Under the pieces are notes generated by a model. The model did no database searches, was not told the DNA's origin, and saw only the letters and a list, made by a program, of their open reading frames with translations. Positions 56,418-64,000 of a DNA stretch of 64,000 bases are shown in pieces. Each line of letters starts with the position of its first letter. Within the stretch, counting starts at the first letter, position 1. The translations under genes and the position numbers were made by a program. Source of the DNA: Halioglobus sp. (lineage in GTDB: Bacteria; Pseudomonadota; Gammaproteobacteria; Pseudomonadales; Halieaceae); NCBI GenBank assembly GCA_029246385.1, contig JAQWNG010000026.1, positions 1 to 64,000 of the forward strand. Direction: 5' to 3'.

Positions 56418-57284
56418 TTAAGCGATTTGCAATGCAGCGATTTCTGGATGGTTTTCGTGCCAGCTTTCTAGCAGGTGGTTCTGGTCAATGTCGCTAGGAT
56501 GGAAACCGTTGTGTAAATACTTGTCGAGTTCTGGCCTGGCCCAACGCCTCATGCCATTTTGTCCCCACATAAATTGCCAGGCTTCACGAACATGCTGAAG
56601 CGACGGTAGACTGCGATCCCTCCACAACAATACGCATTGCGCTCTGGCCATCTGAATCCAAAACATGCGAAAAACAATTTTTGCCCATCTTATCCGCAGC
56701 GCTTCATCATTTACCGTTTGGCGGAAGACGTCAAAAGCAACAGCCTTATGTTCAATTTCTTCCATAGCATGCCAAAGGAGCATTTCTCTCAATGGCGAAC
56801 TGTCGCCGCGAGTGAGTTCGGACTCTGAATTTTCCAGCGTCCATTGGGCTACGGTTGCGGTAATGTGTTCGATTGCCGAGGTGATTGCCAATTGATCTGC
56901 GGGACTTAGCCTTTTCTGTACCATCGTTATCCTCTTTTTAAAAATCCCCTGAATCTCAGTCATCGCCATGCCCAATATTTCGGCGCGCTCATTAAAGTGA
57001 TCATGAATATGCGCATGATGCGCCTCTTGCCCAATAAAACCGCGGACCTGAGAGATTAGCAGGGGGTCCTTCAAGTCTTTTTGATAGTAACGCACCGCGT
57101 CAATAAAAAAGCGTTCACCATCGGGGAAGGACGCTGACAGTGCATAGAGAAACGTGCTCAGAATGGGGTTTTCACGAAAAAAATATTTTTCTTTGAGTTC
57201 TGACATGTCAAACGCCATTCTTCTCGGCTTGATAGATGGTGGCTCATCTGAGTGACTTTGCGGTCTAAGTAAAGCGCTGTTCAT
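56418..57284 (-). CDS. Metal-dependent hydrolase family protein (PF10118)
   Basis: A 288-residue protein of the PF10118 'predicted metal-dependent hydrolase' family. The His/Glu pattern HHAHIHDHFNERAE and EEIEHKAVAFDVFRQ suggests a di-metal site, possibly ferritin-like helical. It should be cytoplasmic; reaction unknown. AGGAG lies before the ATG. A strong promoter and a 43-base dyad lie 26-97 bases upstream of its start codon. Confidence 0.85.
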   Translation of the reverse strand: MNSALLRPQSHSDEPPSIKPRRMAFDMSELKEKYFFRENPILSTFLYALSASFPDGERFFIDAVRYYQKDLKDPLLISQVRGFIGQEAHHAHIHDHFNERAEILGMAMTEIQGIFKKRITMVQKRLSPADQLAITSAIEHITATVAQWTLENSESELTRGDSSPLREMLLWHAMEEIEHKAVAFDVFRQTVNDEALRIRWAKIVFRMFWIQMARAQCVLLWRDRSLPSLQHVREAWQFMWGQNGMRRWARPELDKYLHNGFHPSDIDQNHLLESWHENHPEIAALQIA

Positions 57285-57309
57285 CTTTAAAAACTCCTGT
57301 CAGTAATGA

Positions 57310-57352
57310 TTACCTACTAAGCAGATAATGATATTATCTGCTTAGTAGGTAA
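57310..57352. promoter_or_regulatory. Perfect 20+3+20 bp hyphenated palindrome, probable operator
   Basis: The left arm 57310-57329 (starts TTACCTACTAAG) is the exact reverse complement of the right arm 57333-57352, with spacer GAT. Each arm is itself an imperfect dyad (TA-CT-CT-AG-AG-TA spacing), so two dimers could bind side by side. The right end touches the -10 box of the minus-strand promoter and covers the expected transcription start, which suits repression. Confidence 0.88.
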
Positions 57353-57381
57353 AATATAACTCCGCATTTTGACCCTGTCAA
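57353..57381 (-). promoter_or_regulatory. Near-consensus sigma-70 promoter of the PF10118-MerR operon
   Basis: On the minus strand TTGACA (57381-57376) and TATATT (57358-57353) are separated by exactly 17 bases. Transcription should begin near 57346, about 60 bases before the PF10118 start codon, inside the palindrome. Confidence 0.85.
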
Positions 57382-57621
57382 GCCGTCACTTCGATACTGA
57401 AGCGTGCGATTACTGCCGTCACGTTTACGGCCCGTCACTGAGGTATGGCCAATTTAACTTGCCACAAAGGATAAAATCGAGCCATGACTTCGAATAAGTG
57501 CTACCGGTGCGTGCTAATGATCACAGGATGAGGGGGTTTGGTCAGTGGGCAGAGGTAGTCGCGTGAGCTCCCGTCTAGATGCCTCTGATCTCAAAAAGCT
57601 AAATTGCCGCGGAAATAGCGC
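57382..57621. other. Remainder of the gap upstream of the operon
   Basis: No gene, repeat or clear terminator is seen between the G8 lipoprotein stop at 57622 and the promoter. Confidence 0.45.
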
Positions 57622-60555
57622 TCACTCCCAGCGTATAGTCGTATACGCGAGTGACGCTCCGGCGTTTGCAGAGATCAACTTAACAAGCACTTCACCCGTC
57701 GTCGCCACATAGTAGCTGGGGACGGTCGCTTGCCGCACTGCATTGCTTGATGCGAGTGCCTGTAAGCTAAAGGGTGTGGCCACATTGTTTTCTACATTCG
57801 TTCCTGTCAGTGCTAATCCGGCGTAAGCACCGATGTCGTCGATAGCGATCAAGGCTTCCTGTCCAGCGGCTAAACAATCGCTAAGCTCTAGATTAATTTT
57901 TTTAATTGCAAATGCAGCGTCGTAGCTAAGTTGGTATACAAATTCTGTGCCATCCGCAGCATTGGTCATAATGACCGGTTGTTGGTGGCCGTCTCCGACT
58001 TTGTAATGGTTTTCGAAAAAAATATCCACGGAGTTACCCGAGACATCGATGCGCGTAACATCGAGATCAGGTTGATTACCCTGACCGGAACCATACAAGA
58101 CTCTAAGATGTCCGTACTGGCGATCTGTATAGTAGGTATACGCAGAATCTGCATACGCATACTCAATCTGATCGGCCCCGACCATCATCATCGGGTGATT
58201 GGTAATAACCGTTTTACCGATACCAACCATAGAGCCGTCTCGGTCGTAGATCGTGGTTCCCCAGCGTCGAGGATTACCTTCAAATTGTGCAAACAGTAAA
58301 TCAGCACCTGTCGGTGGCGGTACGCTGGCATAGTCTTTAAATATCTGCCTAGGTAGATCACCCGATAGACCTTCTAGTTCCCAGTTCACATTTTTTCTAG
58401 CGCCCCCGATAGGATTGCTCAGGCTAGTCCGTGGATTCGCCATTGAGCTATAGCCAATTAAGTTGCTTCGCTGAATTTTTGCAGCACCATCATACAAAAC
58501 GAGTGCGGAACGCGGCACATTAAGATTCGTCATTTCCTTAAATGTTTCGGCGATAAACACGGAGTCTCTTATGAGTTCGTGGGAGGCGAGCATAGTGGCG
58601 TCTCGGTTGTCAGCAAAAATACTATCGATCACTTCGAGCGTATTATTCTGGCTGATAACACCGTTGACAGAATTTGTGCCTGTGTAAAGGCCGGTATTGT
58701 TACCATAAGCGGTATAGCGACGAATGACGTTCGACTGCCCATTGACCTTAGACCAACCGCGGTTCTTCTGGAGATCATCGAAGCAGCCTTCGCACTTGAT
58801 TGCATCGAACGCGTCAATGCCGTTCATCAGATGATGAGCGACGTTATCTTCAAACAGTGTTAATTTTTTCTCATTCCCATAGATCCCAGTGCCTCTAAAT
58901 TCATGTGCGTTGGCTCGTAATGCAAACCAATAACCTGTACCCGGGGAGCCTGTTGCTACGTTACCCACAAAAACGTTCGCTGGGTTGGTTATCCAGAAGG
59001 CGGCAGGTGATCGATTCTGTGGTTCATCAAACAGGAAATCGGAGGCGAGTAAGGCATCAGCAGGCGCGGGGCGATAAATGTTAATGGCTAAATTGCGGAT
59101 GAATTGGTTGCGCTCTTCATTGCCGTTTTCAAGAAAGTAAGCGTGTCCGGGAATGTCATAAGCGACGGTACCCTCGATGCGCACGTCACTCGTACCATGG
59201 ACGGTAACAGCGCGATTAAAGCTCTTGTGGATACTGGAATTTTCGATGTATTGGCCGCTGGTCTCACCATTTAAATGCCAGTGAATCGGGTAGCGTGCCA
59301 CAATTCCACGTTGGCCCAGTTGATAGAGTTCCACATTGCTAAGATGTGCATTGGCGCCAGGCATCACCATAATATGCCCACCGAAGCCGTTGGTATTCGA
59401 ACTCGCATCGCCCATTACTTTAACGTTACGGCTAAGCAAGCCAATTTCAGCGCGTTGGTCCAAGTTAAGCGTAGGACCGCCCGCATAGGCTTCATACTCT
59501 ACAGAATCCCCACCGTAGTGCGCATGGGCAAGGCCTTGGGCTAAGATAATTGTCGATGCTGACACTTGCGTGATTTTCACTTCTTCATAAGCATCAGGCG
59601 AGATAGAAGGAGCAATGATGGCTTTGTCGCCCACCTGCCAATCTACGTTTTCTGCCAGTGTCAGCGTTGTGTCGCCTTGGTTGTACATTTTGTTGCCGGC
59701 GAGCTTGGTCCAACTGATACGCTCCTCGCCATGCATGGCGATGGTGCCCCCCATCATTGCCATCAGGAATTTGCGGTTCTGGGAACCTGCAGACCTCATC
59801 ATCGGTTCGTTAGCTGCGCCGTTGCCGATGAGTTCCAAAGTAAACTTCTTGGTAAATGGTGCATGCTCGCTGCCCACACTGAGGCGGGCGCCACTTCCCA
59901 TTACATGTACGTAGTGAGTTGTGAGTGAGTAGGACGATTTGGTCTCTTGTATAAATAGCTCTCCGAAAACGTCAACGGTCCGCGCAGCCATGTTGCCATT
60001 AATGCAGACGCTAGCATTCACCGGTATCTCTACCGTATCCCTAGGGCCGGGGAAGTATCCATTAGATTCACCGGTTGCCTTATCGATCCAGGTGCTTCTA
60101 TCGCTCCAAAGATTCGAGCCCGCTTCGACTTTCGCTTGATACTCCACCGGTGTTGGTGCGTATGCCGGCTTACTTGTGTTGTTAAGTGGATCTAAAAAGC
60201 AAGTTTCCTCTGGGGCAAATGTTGGCTCCAGATAAAATACTTTGTCAGGGTTTGCGAGTAATGCCATCAACGCGTTGTTGTTCTCAAAGCCTGTCGTTGC
60301 CAATTTGCAGGGCTCTGTACTGCCAGCACAAAGCCCTCGCTTCCAGCCAATAAATACATATCCGTCTTGAGGAGCAGCGACAAAGGTTTCATTAAAGTTT
60401 GTATTGGAGACATCAATAGTACAGCTTGCGCCAGCATGGCAACTGATCGCTCCTGACTTGGTGAAAACGCCGCCTTGGATTGGGGAGGTAACATGTATTT
60501 TACAGGCGGCCAGGGATGAAACTGCAATCACGAGCAACAACTTAATGACATTCAT
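57622..60555 (-). CDS. CEMIP/TMEM2-like G8-domain beta-helix lipoprotein
   Basis: About 977 residues. The signal ends LAAC (VIKLLLVIAVSSLAACK), a lipidation site. An N-terminal Cys-paired bacterial repeat (FIGWKRGLC) is followed by a G8 domain (NLWSDRSTWIDKATG ... VDVFGELFIQETK) and a long right-handed beta-helix. ARYPIHWHLNGETSGQYIEN and VTVHGTSDVRIEGTVAYDIP closely resemble the catalytic region of animal CEMIP/TMEM2 hyaluronidase. A glycan-degrading or binding role at the surface is likely; substrate unknown. I use the ATG at 60555; an ATG at 60585 would add 10 residues. Confidence 0.8.
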   Translation of the reverse strand: MNVIKLLLVIAVSSLAACKIHVTSPIQGGVFTKSGAISCHAGASCTIDVSNTNFNETFVAAPQDGYVFIGWKRGLCAGSTEPCKLATTGFENNNALMALLANPDKVFYLEPTFAPEETCFLDPLNNTSKPAYAPTPVEYQAKVEAGSNLWSDRSTWIDKATGESNGYFPGPRDTVEIPVNASVCINGNMAARTVDVFGELFIQETKSSYSLTTHYVHVMGSGARLSVGSEHAPFTKKFTLELIGNGAANEPMMRSAGSQNRKFLMAMMGGTIAMHGEERISWTKLAGNKMYNQGDTTLTLAENVDWQVGDKAIIAPSISPDAYEEVKITQVSASTIILAQGLAHAHYGGDSVEYEAYAGGPTLNLDQRAEIGLLSRNVKVMGDASSNTNGFGGHIMVMPGANAHLSNVELYQLGQRGIVARYPIHWHLNGETSGQYIENSSIHKSFNRAVTVHGTSDVRIEGTVAYDIPGHAYFLENGNEERNQFIRNLAINIYRPAPADALLASDFLFDEPQNRSPAAFWITNPANVFVGNVATGSPGTGYWFALRANAHEFRGTGIYGNEKKLTLFEDNVAHHLMNGIDAFDAIKCEGCFDDLQKNRGWSKVNGQSNVIRRYTAYGNNTGLYTGTNSVNGVISQNNTLEVIDSIFADNRDATMLASHELIRDSVFIAETFKEMTNLNVPRSALVLYDGAAKIQRSNLIGYSSMANPRTSLSNPIGGARKNVNWELEGLSGDLPRQIFKDYASVPPPTGADLLFAQFEGNPRRWGTTIYDRDGSMVGIGKTVITNHPMMMVGADQIEYAYADSAYTYYTDRQYGHLRVLYGSGQGNQPDLDVTRIDVSGNSVDIFFENHYKVGDGHQQPVIMTNAADGTEFVYQLSYDAAFAIKKINLELSDCLAAGQEALIAIDDIGAYAGLALTGTNVENNVATPFSLQALASSNAVRQATVPSYYVATTGEVLVKLISANAGASLAYTTIRWE

Positions 60556-61047
60556 AGCTCTGCACACTACCGTATTTTTATCCATAACTAGGCTTTGTCT
60601 TTGGTGTCTTATACCTCGTCCCTGTGTGGCACTCGCGCAAGACAACTGCACATTAACCATGTGAGGTAAAAACACCTGAACAAAACACAAACAGTCACAA
60701 AAGTTGCGATGGTGTTGGAGAAGTAAATGTGCAGGCTTGCTCCAAAATAACGAGATTACTCTCAGTCAAAAGTAATCTAATTCAGCGCCACATTTTTAGT
60801 ATATTCAACGCTGTCGATTTCTCAAGAAATTAAAAAATGATATTTTTTAATAATATGAAATAATCTAAAGTTATGTCAGGTGCTGCAGGGTGCAGGTTTG
60901 AGGTATCGATGCTTTAAATGGCATATTACGAAGGCATCTGCTCGTCCACGCCAGACCTTTGATCCGATGATGGCGCTCAATCATGCTTAATCTTCGCAAA
61001 AAAGTGTGGCGTTATCGATTCCGTTAGTGCCGCTCAATAGGGTTACT
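60556..61047. other. AT-rich region upstream of the G8 lipoprotein gene
   Basis: No gene apart from the possible longer start of the G8 protein to 60690. It holds the AT-rich inverted repeat listed separately. It probably carries the promoter for the lipoprotein gene; no confident boxes. Confidence 0.45.
60829..60851. repeat. AT-rich perfect inverted repeat
   Basis: ATTAAAAAAT (60829-60838) and ATTTTTTAAT (60842-60851) flank a GAT spacer. It lies between the G8 lipoprotein gene and the dioxygenase gene, both on the minus strand. Stem GC is zero, so a protein-binding or curvature role is as likely as an RNA hairpin. Confidence 0.6.
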
Positions 61048-61875
61048 TTAGAACTCGTCTGCGCTCGAGACGATCATTCGCGCCATCTCTCGACGCTGCG
61101 GATAGTGATCGGCAGCCGCGAAATGCCAAGTGGCCCGTTCGTCCCAAAGTCCAACGTCGCCCTCTGTCCAGCGATGGCGAAGCTGTAAGTTCGGATTCTC
61201 AATGTGACGATAGAGAGTCTCTAGAAGGTCATTACTGTCAGTGGGGTCGAGCCCCACGATACGCCGCGTGAACTGGCGATTTACGTAGAGATGCCGTCGC
61301 CCCGTTACGGGATGACGCTGGACGATTTCGTGTTCCGTTCCAGGATAGGCTTCCCGGAGTTGTTCCGTTAACTCACGGCCGATCTTCTCTATAAACGCCT
61401 CGCCGGCGCCGGAATCATGGATGGCACGCATCCCGTTGATTCGTTCACGAAGTGCGCTGGGTAGCGCATCATAGGCGTCTCGGGTACTCGCCCAAAGCGT
61501 ATCGCCCCCAACAGCTGGAATCTCTATCGCGCGCAGTGTGCCTATTGCCGGCGGCGAGGTGTCGAAACTCACGTCCGTATGCCACCTGTCTTGGAATGGC
61601 CGACTCTCGCTCGAATCTACTATTCGTTCTACGCGAGCCTCGGTCATACCCATCAACCGGGCGAGCGGGTGAATATAAGGGTCGCCAAAAAGACTCACGA
61701 ATCGATACTGGTCCGCATCCTCGATCTTCTGATCAGAAAAAAACAGCACAAGATGCTCAAAGAACTCCCGCTTCAGCGCTTCGACAAGCGACGGTGCGAG
61801 TTGCTGCGAAAGATCGACACCCGTAACGACGGCACCGAGGGTGCCCGTGAGGCGCTTGATGTGATACTCAGACAT
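61048..61875 (-). CDS. TauD/TfdA family Fe(II)/2-oxoglutarate dioxygenase
   Basis: About 275 residues. The metal triad is His99 and Asp101 in WHTDVSF plus His251 in ATWHFAAADHYPQRR, and the 2-oxoglutarate Arg lies just after in RREMAR. LGAVVTGVDLSQ at the N-terminus is typical of the taurine/2,4-D/alkylsulfate group. It hydroxylates a small organic compound to release, for example, sulfite; the substrate is unknown. The ATG at 61875 starts the conserved core; an in-frame ATG at 61923 is possible. Confidence 0.9.
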   Translation of the reverse strand: MSEYHIKRLTGTLGAVVTGVDLSQQLAPSLVEALKREFFEHLVLFFSDQKIEDADQYRFVSLFGDPYIHPLARLMGMTEARVERIVDSSESRPFQDRWHTDVSFDTSPPAIGTLRAIEIPAVGGDTLWASTRDAYDALPSALRERINGMRAIHDSGAGEAFIEKIGRELTEQLREAYPGTEHEIVQRHPVTGRRHLYVNRQFTRRIVGLDPTDSNDLLETLYRHIENPNLQLRHRWTEGDVGLWDERATWHFAAADHYPQRREMARMIVSSADEF

Positions 61876-62237
61876 TACAAGACCGTAACGTGCTTTTAAA
61901 TAGATCACAAACACACTTGCCATCGCAAGCTGCGTTTCTCATGGATACGACTCCCAAGCAGCGAGTGTATTAATGTTGACACTTTTGCAACGGAGCTTCT
62001 ACTCCAACGACTTTGGAGCCAAAAATGTCTCCTATCTGGATCGCGTTGCAAAAATAGGGACCCTATTCCTAGGTTTTAGTACAGTTGAGTCAAAACCACT
62101 ATCCACTATAGCTCAATTACACTGCTATTAATTGTGGGAGTGAATTCTGCGAGCTAATAAGTGAGGCAAAACAGCATCATAGACCCATTATCATGCGAAC
62201 AACCTGCACCGGGAGGGTTCAAAACTAAGCAACAGAC
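61876..62237. other. Intergenic gap, 362 bases
   Basis: No gene, terminator or clear promoter recognised between the LRR protein gene end and the dioxygenase gene start. Confidence 0.45.
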
Positions 62238-63425
62238 TTATTGGATTTCAATAATCTCAAAGCCCTGTTCAGGAGTTCGCCACTTCATCTTTAAGTTGTA
62301 AGCCCGCTGACCAATTGTAGCATCGTTGATTATGATCTCATCGCCTAAAGTGCTAACAGTTGAGTCCGTCAGGTTAATCACCTCATTGCTAAAAATGAAG
62401 GGCTGGTCAAAGACAACAACATTAAATGTGGATGAACGCTCTATTGAGTTGCCGAGCAAATCGTAAGCCACGGCTCGAACAGTATGCTGCCCTGACCCTA
62501 AATCAGCGTATCCGACCGCTAGAGAATAGCCTGATAATAAAGAGCCGCCAACATCCGGAAACGCTGCCTCAACATCGTCCCTTCTGCCACCGTAAGGCGC
62601 GTTATACTCGTAGGCCCCATTGATAAAGATTTCCACTCTATCGATCCCATTTGCAGCAGTTGCGAATCCACGAAGATTTCCGACACCGCTGTAAATTGAG
62701 CCATTCACAGGCTCTTCTAGCGATAGACTGATAAGCGTAACTTCGGTAGCGGTTACACGTATGTCTGGAGAACTGGAAGTCTGAAAGGTTTGCGTCCATC
62801 CGGCAGTTCCCTGCAAGTAGGTGATGCTCGACAGGTTCGGATTGCTATCAAACATGTCGAGTTCAAACGCCCCAAAATCTCCCAAAAAGGCGGCGCTGGT
62901 GAGGGCAGTACCCATACGGGCAAAAACATTGTTCCCAATGGCCACAACGCTGGCTGGAATCGTCACGCTAGTGAGGTCGTTGTTTCTAAAAGCCTCCTCC
63001 TCAATGGTCGTAACGCTATCTGGAATAACCACGCTAGTTAGGCTATTAAAGGCAAAAGCCTGATTCCCGATAGCCGTAACATTGTTTCCGATGGTCACAC
63101 TGTCGACGGAGTTGCCGACGAAAGCAAAATCCCTAATAGCCGTAACCCTGTATGAAATAAGCTCCCCGGTAGCAGGATTCCGCCCGCCAGGGGTGACAGT
63201 ATCAGGAATCCTGACGTCAGCGGGACAGATGCCGCCACACGAAAATACTGCAACTTCAGTTGCATTGACAACTTCATATCTCAGGCCCTCGAACTGAAAG
63301 GCTGCAGCATGAGCCGACAAAACCATCGAACTAAGCAAGAGTGCAAAAGAAGTGAATACGTTGCGCTGTGCTGTTGTCGAGATCAAAATGTCTCGTGCCG
63401 TCTTCCTTATAATCGTATGTTGCAT
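62238..63425 (-). CDS. BspA-type leucine-rich-repeat surface protein
   Basis: A 395-residue exported protein. The signal peptide ends VLSAHAAA, later than usual, after a ~25-residue lead. Residues about 60-190 are BspA/LRR_5 repeats of the form FAFNSLTSVVIPDSVTTIEE and FRNNDLTSVTIPASVVAIGN. About 230-340 form an Ig-like domain (EEPVNGSIYSGVGNLRGFA). Such proteins bind host or matrix components or other cells. GGAGAG precedes the ATG. Confidence 0.85.
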   Translation of the reverse strand: MQHTIIRKTARDILISTTAQRNVFTSFALLLSSMVLSAHAAAFQFEGLRYEVVNATEVAVFSCGGICPADVRIPDTVTPGGRNPATGELISYRVTAIRDFAFVGNSVDSVTIGNNVTAIGNQAFAFNSLTSVVIPDSVTTIEEEAFRNNDLTSVTIPASVVAIGNNVFARMGTALTSAAFLGDFGAFELDMFDSNPNLSSITYLQGTAGWTQTFQTSSSPDIRVTATEVTLISLSLEEPVNGSIYSGVGNLRGFATAANGIDRVEIFINGAYEYNAPYGGRRDDVEAAFPDVGGSLLSGYSLAVGYADLGSGQHTVRAVAYDLLGNSIERSSTFNVVVFDQPFIFSNEVINLTDSTVSTLGDEIIINDATIGQRAYNLKMKWRTPEQGFEIIEIQ

Positions 63426-63521
63426 TTATCTCTCCAAGCGCTGACCAAATATTGTATGCTAATCTCCATTCATTTTAGCTGTAATATTAGATGAAGAGCA
63501 ATCACACGGCACGAAGTAAAT

Positions 63522-64000
63522 ATGAAGTTTAATTTCCCACCCCCCATAATCTATCTTAGTATCGCGATGCTTGTCGGTTGTTCGGGAGGCTCAGACAAAA
63601 TAGCGGCACCAGCGCTGCCGCAAACATTGACTATACTTGTCACAAATGATGATGGCATCGGTGCGCCAGGTATAGACGCATTAGTGACAGGACTCCTGCA
63701 ACTTGACGATGTAAACGTGGAGCTTGTAGCGCCGGCAGAAAATCAAAGTGGCTCCTCGGACAAAACAACGATAGGACACTTGATATCAGAAGATTCAACT
63801 ACCGTCAGCGGTTACAAAGGTATCGCTGTTTATGGCTATCCTGCTGATGCAGTAAATGTCGCTCTTGAGGATGTCGGTATCATTCCCCACCTCGTCGTTT
63901 CGGGGGTTAACGCGGGGCAGAATGTAGGACCTTTTGCCGCATTATCGGGCACGGTCGGGGCGGCTCGCACTGCCGCGATAGCGGGGTATCCTGCTGTTGC
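63522..64000 (+). CDS. SurE-like 5'-nucleotidase lipoprotein (partial, runs off the right edge)
   Basis: The first 159 codons are present. MLVGC near residue 20 is a textbook lipobox, followed by a short linker. The SurE fold follows: LVTNDDGIGAPGIDAL (metal-binding Asp pair) and SGVNAGQNVGP with the conserved Asn. SurE is normally a cytoplasmic phosphatase in an operon with pcm or nlpD, so an exported lipoprotein form is unusual and suggests a scavenging role. The 3' end is missing. Confidence 0.88.
   Translation, partial: MKFNFPPPIIYLSIAMLVGCSGGSDKIAAPALPQTLTILVTNDDGIGAPGIDALVTGLLQLDDVNVELVAPAENQSGSSDKTTIGHLISEDSTTVSGYKGIAVYGYPADAVNVALEDVGIIPHLVVSGVNAGQNVGPFAALSGTVGAARTAAIAGYPAV

Overview
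The window looks like chromosomal DNA of a heterotrophic, probably marine gammaproteobacterium. HrpB, a long-form YgiQ, ApeB, MobA, TsaB, UppP, TrpS, a large TonB-dependent receptor and a CalB-type aldehyde dehydrogenase fit that group. An OM60/Halieaceae or Spongiibacter-like lineage is my guess from gene content, not something the sequence proves. Base composition looks moderate, and I saw no intact phage, insertion sequence or CRISPR array. Layout: 0-6 kb is housekeeping. It holds the tail of a KAKPKA-repeat basic protein with its terminator, mobA (minus), then tsaB-uppP, apeB, a bacterial homologue of the tRNA-queuosine mannosyltransferase QTMAN, and trpS. 6.3-11.6 kb is a surface-glycan or lipid-looking locus: two small membrane proteins sharing a three-times-used PGYSVS module, a UDP-galactopyranose-mutase-like flavoprotein, a family 2 glycosyltransferase and a MATE transporter. 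11.6-24 kb holds an acyltransferase, an SDR, hrpB, a tripartite-type RND pump with its adaptor, a YtfJ-like protein and YgiQ. 24-33 kb holds a TonB receptor, a Kv-type channel with a C-terminal zinc ribbon, an enoyl-CoA hydratase-like protein, an M28 peptidase, a GH10 xylanase-like lipoprotein and a CoA-transferase. 33.3-39.1 kb is a catabolic run: CalB-type aldehyde dehydrogenase, LLM flavin oxidoreductase, thiolase-like protein lacking the usual Cys, and acyl-CoA ligase. The last three are tightly packed. 39.4-44.1 kb holds a CDP-alcohol phosphatidyltransferase next to an unassigned methyltransferase, a serine hydrolase and a long GST. A tRNA-Arg(UCU) at 44.4 kb and an MFS drug transporter follow. 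Then comes a decayed stretch (46.0-48.9 kb) with remnants of an FN3/C-terminal-anchor protein, a tyrosine recombinase and an RND pump, interspersed with intact genes (a DUF4236-like protein and dps). 49.1-57.3 kb is all on the minus strand: a YfhO-like membrane protein, pseudoazurin, a DUF1254/DUF1214 pair, a START protein, and an operon of a PF10118 metal-dependent hydrolase with a MerR-TPR regulator. That operon has a near-consensus promoter whose -10 directly abuts a perfect 20+3+20 bp dyad. 57.6-64 kb holds a CEMIP/TMEM2-like G8 lipoprotein, a TauD-type dioxygenase, a BspA-type leucine-rich-repeat protein and the start of a SurE-like lipoprotein that runs off the edge. Several sections read as linked systems: adaptor plus RND pump, the 33-39 kb acyl-CoA pathway genes, the flavoprotein/glycosyltransferase locus, and the PF10118-MerR operon. 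The items most worth following up are the PGYSVS membrane family, the operator/promoter at 57.31-57.38 kb, the bacterial QTMAN homologue, the CEMIP-like lipoprotein and the Cys-less thiolase. I see no complete, clearly new defence or mobile system.
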